DNA of 32,276 nt from Pigoraptor vietnamica (Eukaryota > Opisthokonta > Filasterea), in the NCBI GenBank assembly GCA_943704525.1, contig CALSCQ010002555.1, forward strand, positions 1-32,276, read 5' to 3'. The notes under the pieces were generated by a model. The model ran no database searches. It was not told where the DNA came from and saw nothing but the letters and a program-made list of their open reading frames with translations. A program made the translations under genes and the position numbers. Below are positions 32,123 to 32,276 of the stretch, piece after piece (position 1 is the stretch's first letter; each line of letters starts with the position of its first letter).

Positions 32123-32276
32123 CTCAGTTGCGGCCGGATCACTGCGGAGTCTCTACTGGCAGTCAGGCAGGGATGTCACCAAGCCGCCGGCGGGCCTGCG
32201 TCATTGTTGTCCTGTGCGCGCACCTATGCAGGAAGAGCGAGAAAACGAGAGAAAAAGAGCATTCCGAAGCCGGGGG

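Noticed and set aside
1-32276. Retrovirus-like, Polinton-like or LINE elements
   Set aside because: I saw no reverse transcriptase, integrase, capsid or long terminal repeat signature in any frame.

Overview
The window is nuclear DNA of a microbial eukaryote. It is GC-rich and has short spliceosomal introns, most with GTGNG-type donors and YAG acceptors. Long GT, CA, CT and GA microsatellites sit inside introns and spacers, and genes on both strands are tightly packed. The gene set (DRG1 GTPase, beta-carbonic anhydrase, PLAC8 protein, a dirigent/allene-oxide-cyclase-like secreted protein, MYND fingers, NB-ARC ATPases) fits a free-living protist, perhaps an alga. I cannot resolve the lineage from sequence alone. 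Every gene model below was joined by hand from reading frame, splice signals and intron phase.

Left part (1-16,040). The 3' end of an unidentified helical protein (22-859, +) faces a four-exon secreted AOC/dirigent-like barrel protein (1236-2084, -). Next comes a complete 13-exon DRG1 GTPase gene (2642-5842, -), which appears to use two GC-AG introns. An intronless 902-residue protein with three MYND modules follows (6560-9268, -), bracketed by copies of the same roughly 112-bp repeat. Then come a five-exon gene whose exons each encode one 48-residue amphipathic repeat (10343-12809, -), a three-exon beta-carbonic anhydrase (13095-14185, -) and a three-exon PLAC8 protein (14997-16039, +).

Right part (16,400-29,216). 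This is the most unusual stretch. Three paralogous small genes lie on the minus strand (A 16405-17245, B 19242-20415, C 24703-25631). They begin with a micro-exon of only 4-7 coding bases, carry an Arg/Gly-rich segment (strong in B and C, weak in A), and end in a shared roughly 40-60 residue domain I do not recognise. B and C are each divergently paired, across spacers of only 465 and 368 bp, with a plus-strand STAND/NB-ARC ATPase gene (20881-23934 and 26000-29216). The result is a tandemly duplicated two-gene cassette. The ATPases share two conserved N-terminal domains I do not recognise, a rapidly diverging linker, and a canonical P-loop, Walker B and winged-helix core. They have no LRR, WD40 or TPR tail. 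A 174-bp tract in the two ATPase genes is almost identical, which suggests recent gene conversion. Gene A has no visible ATPase partner; CT-satellite DNA lies where one would be expected.

Far right (29,217-32,276). Degenerate GC-rich minisatellite DNA, including about 1.1 kb built on a 36-bp unit, and possible terminal exons of a gene running off the window.
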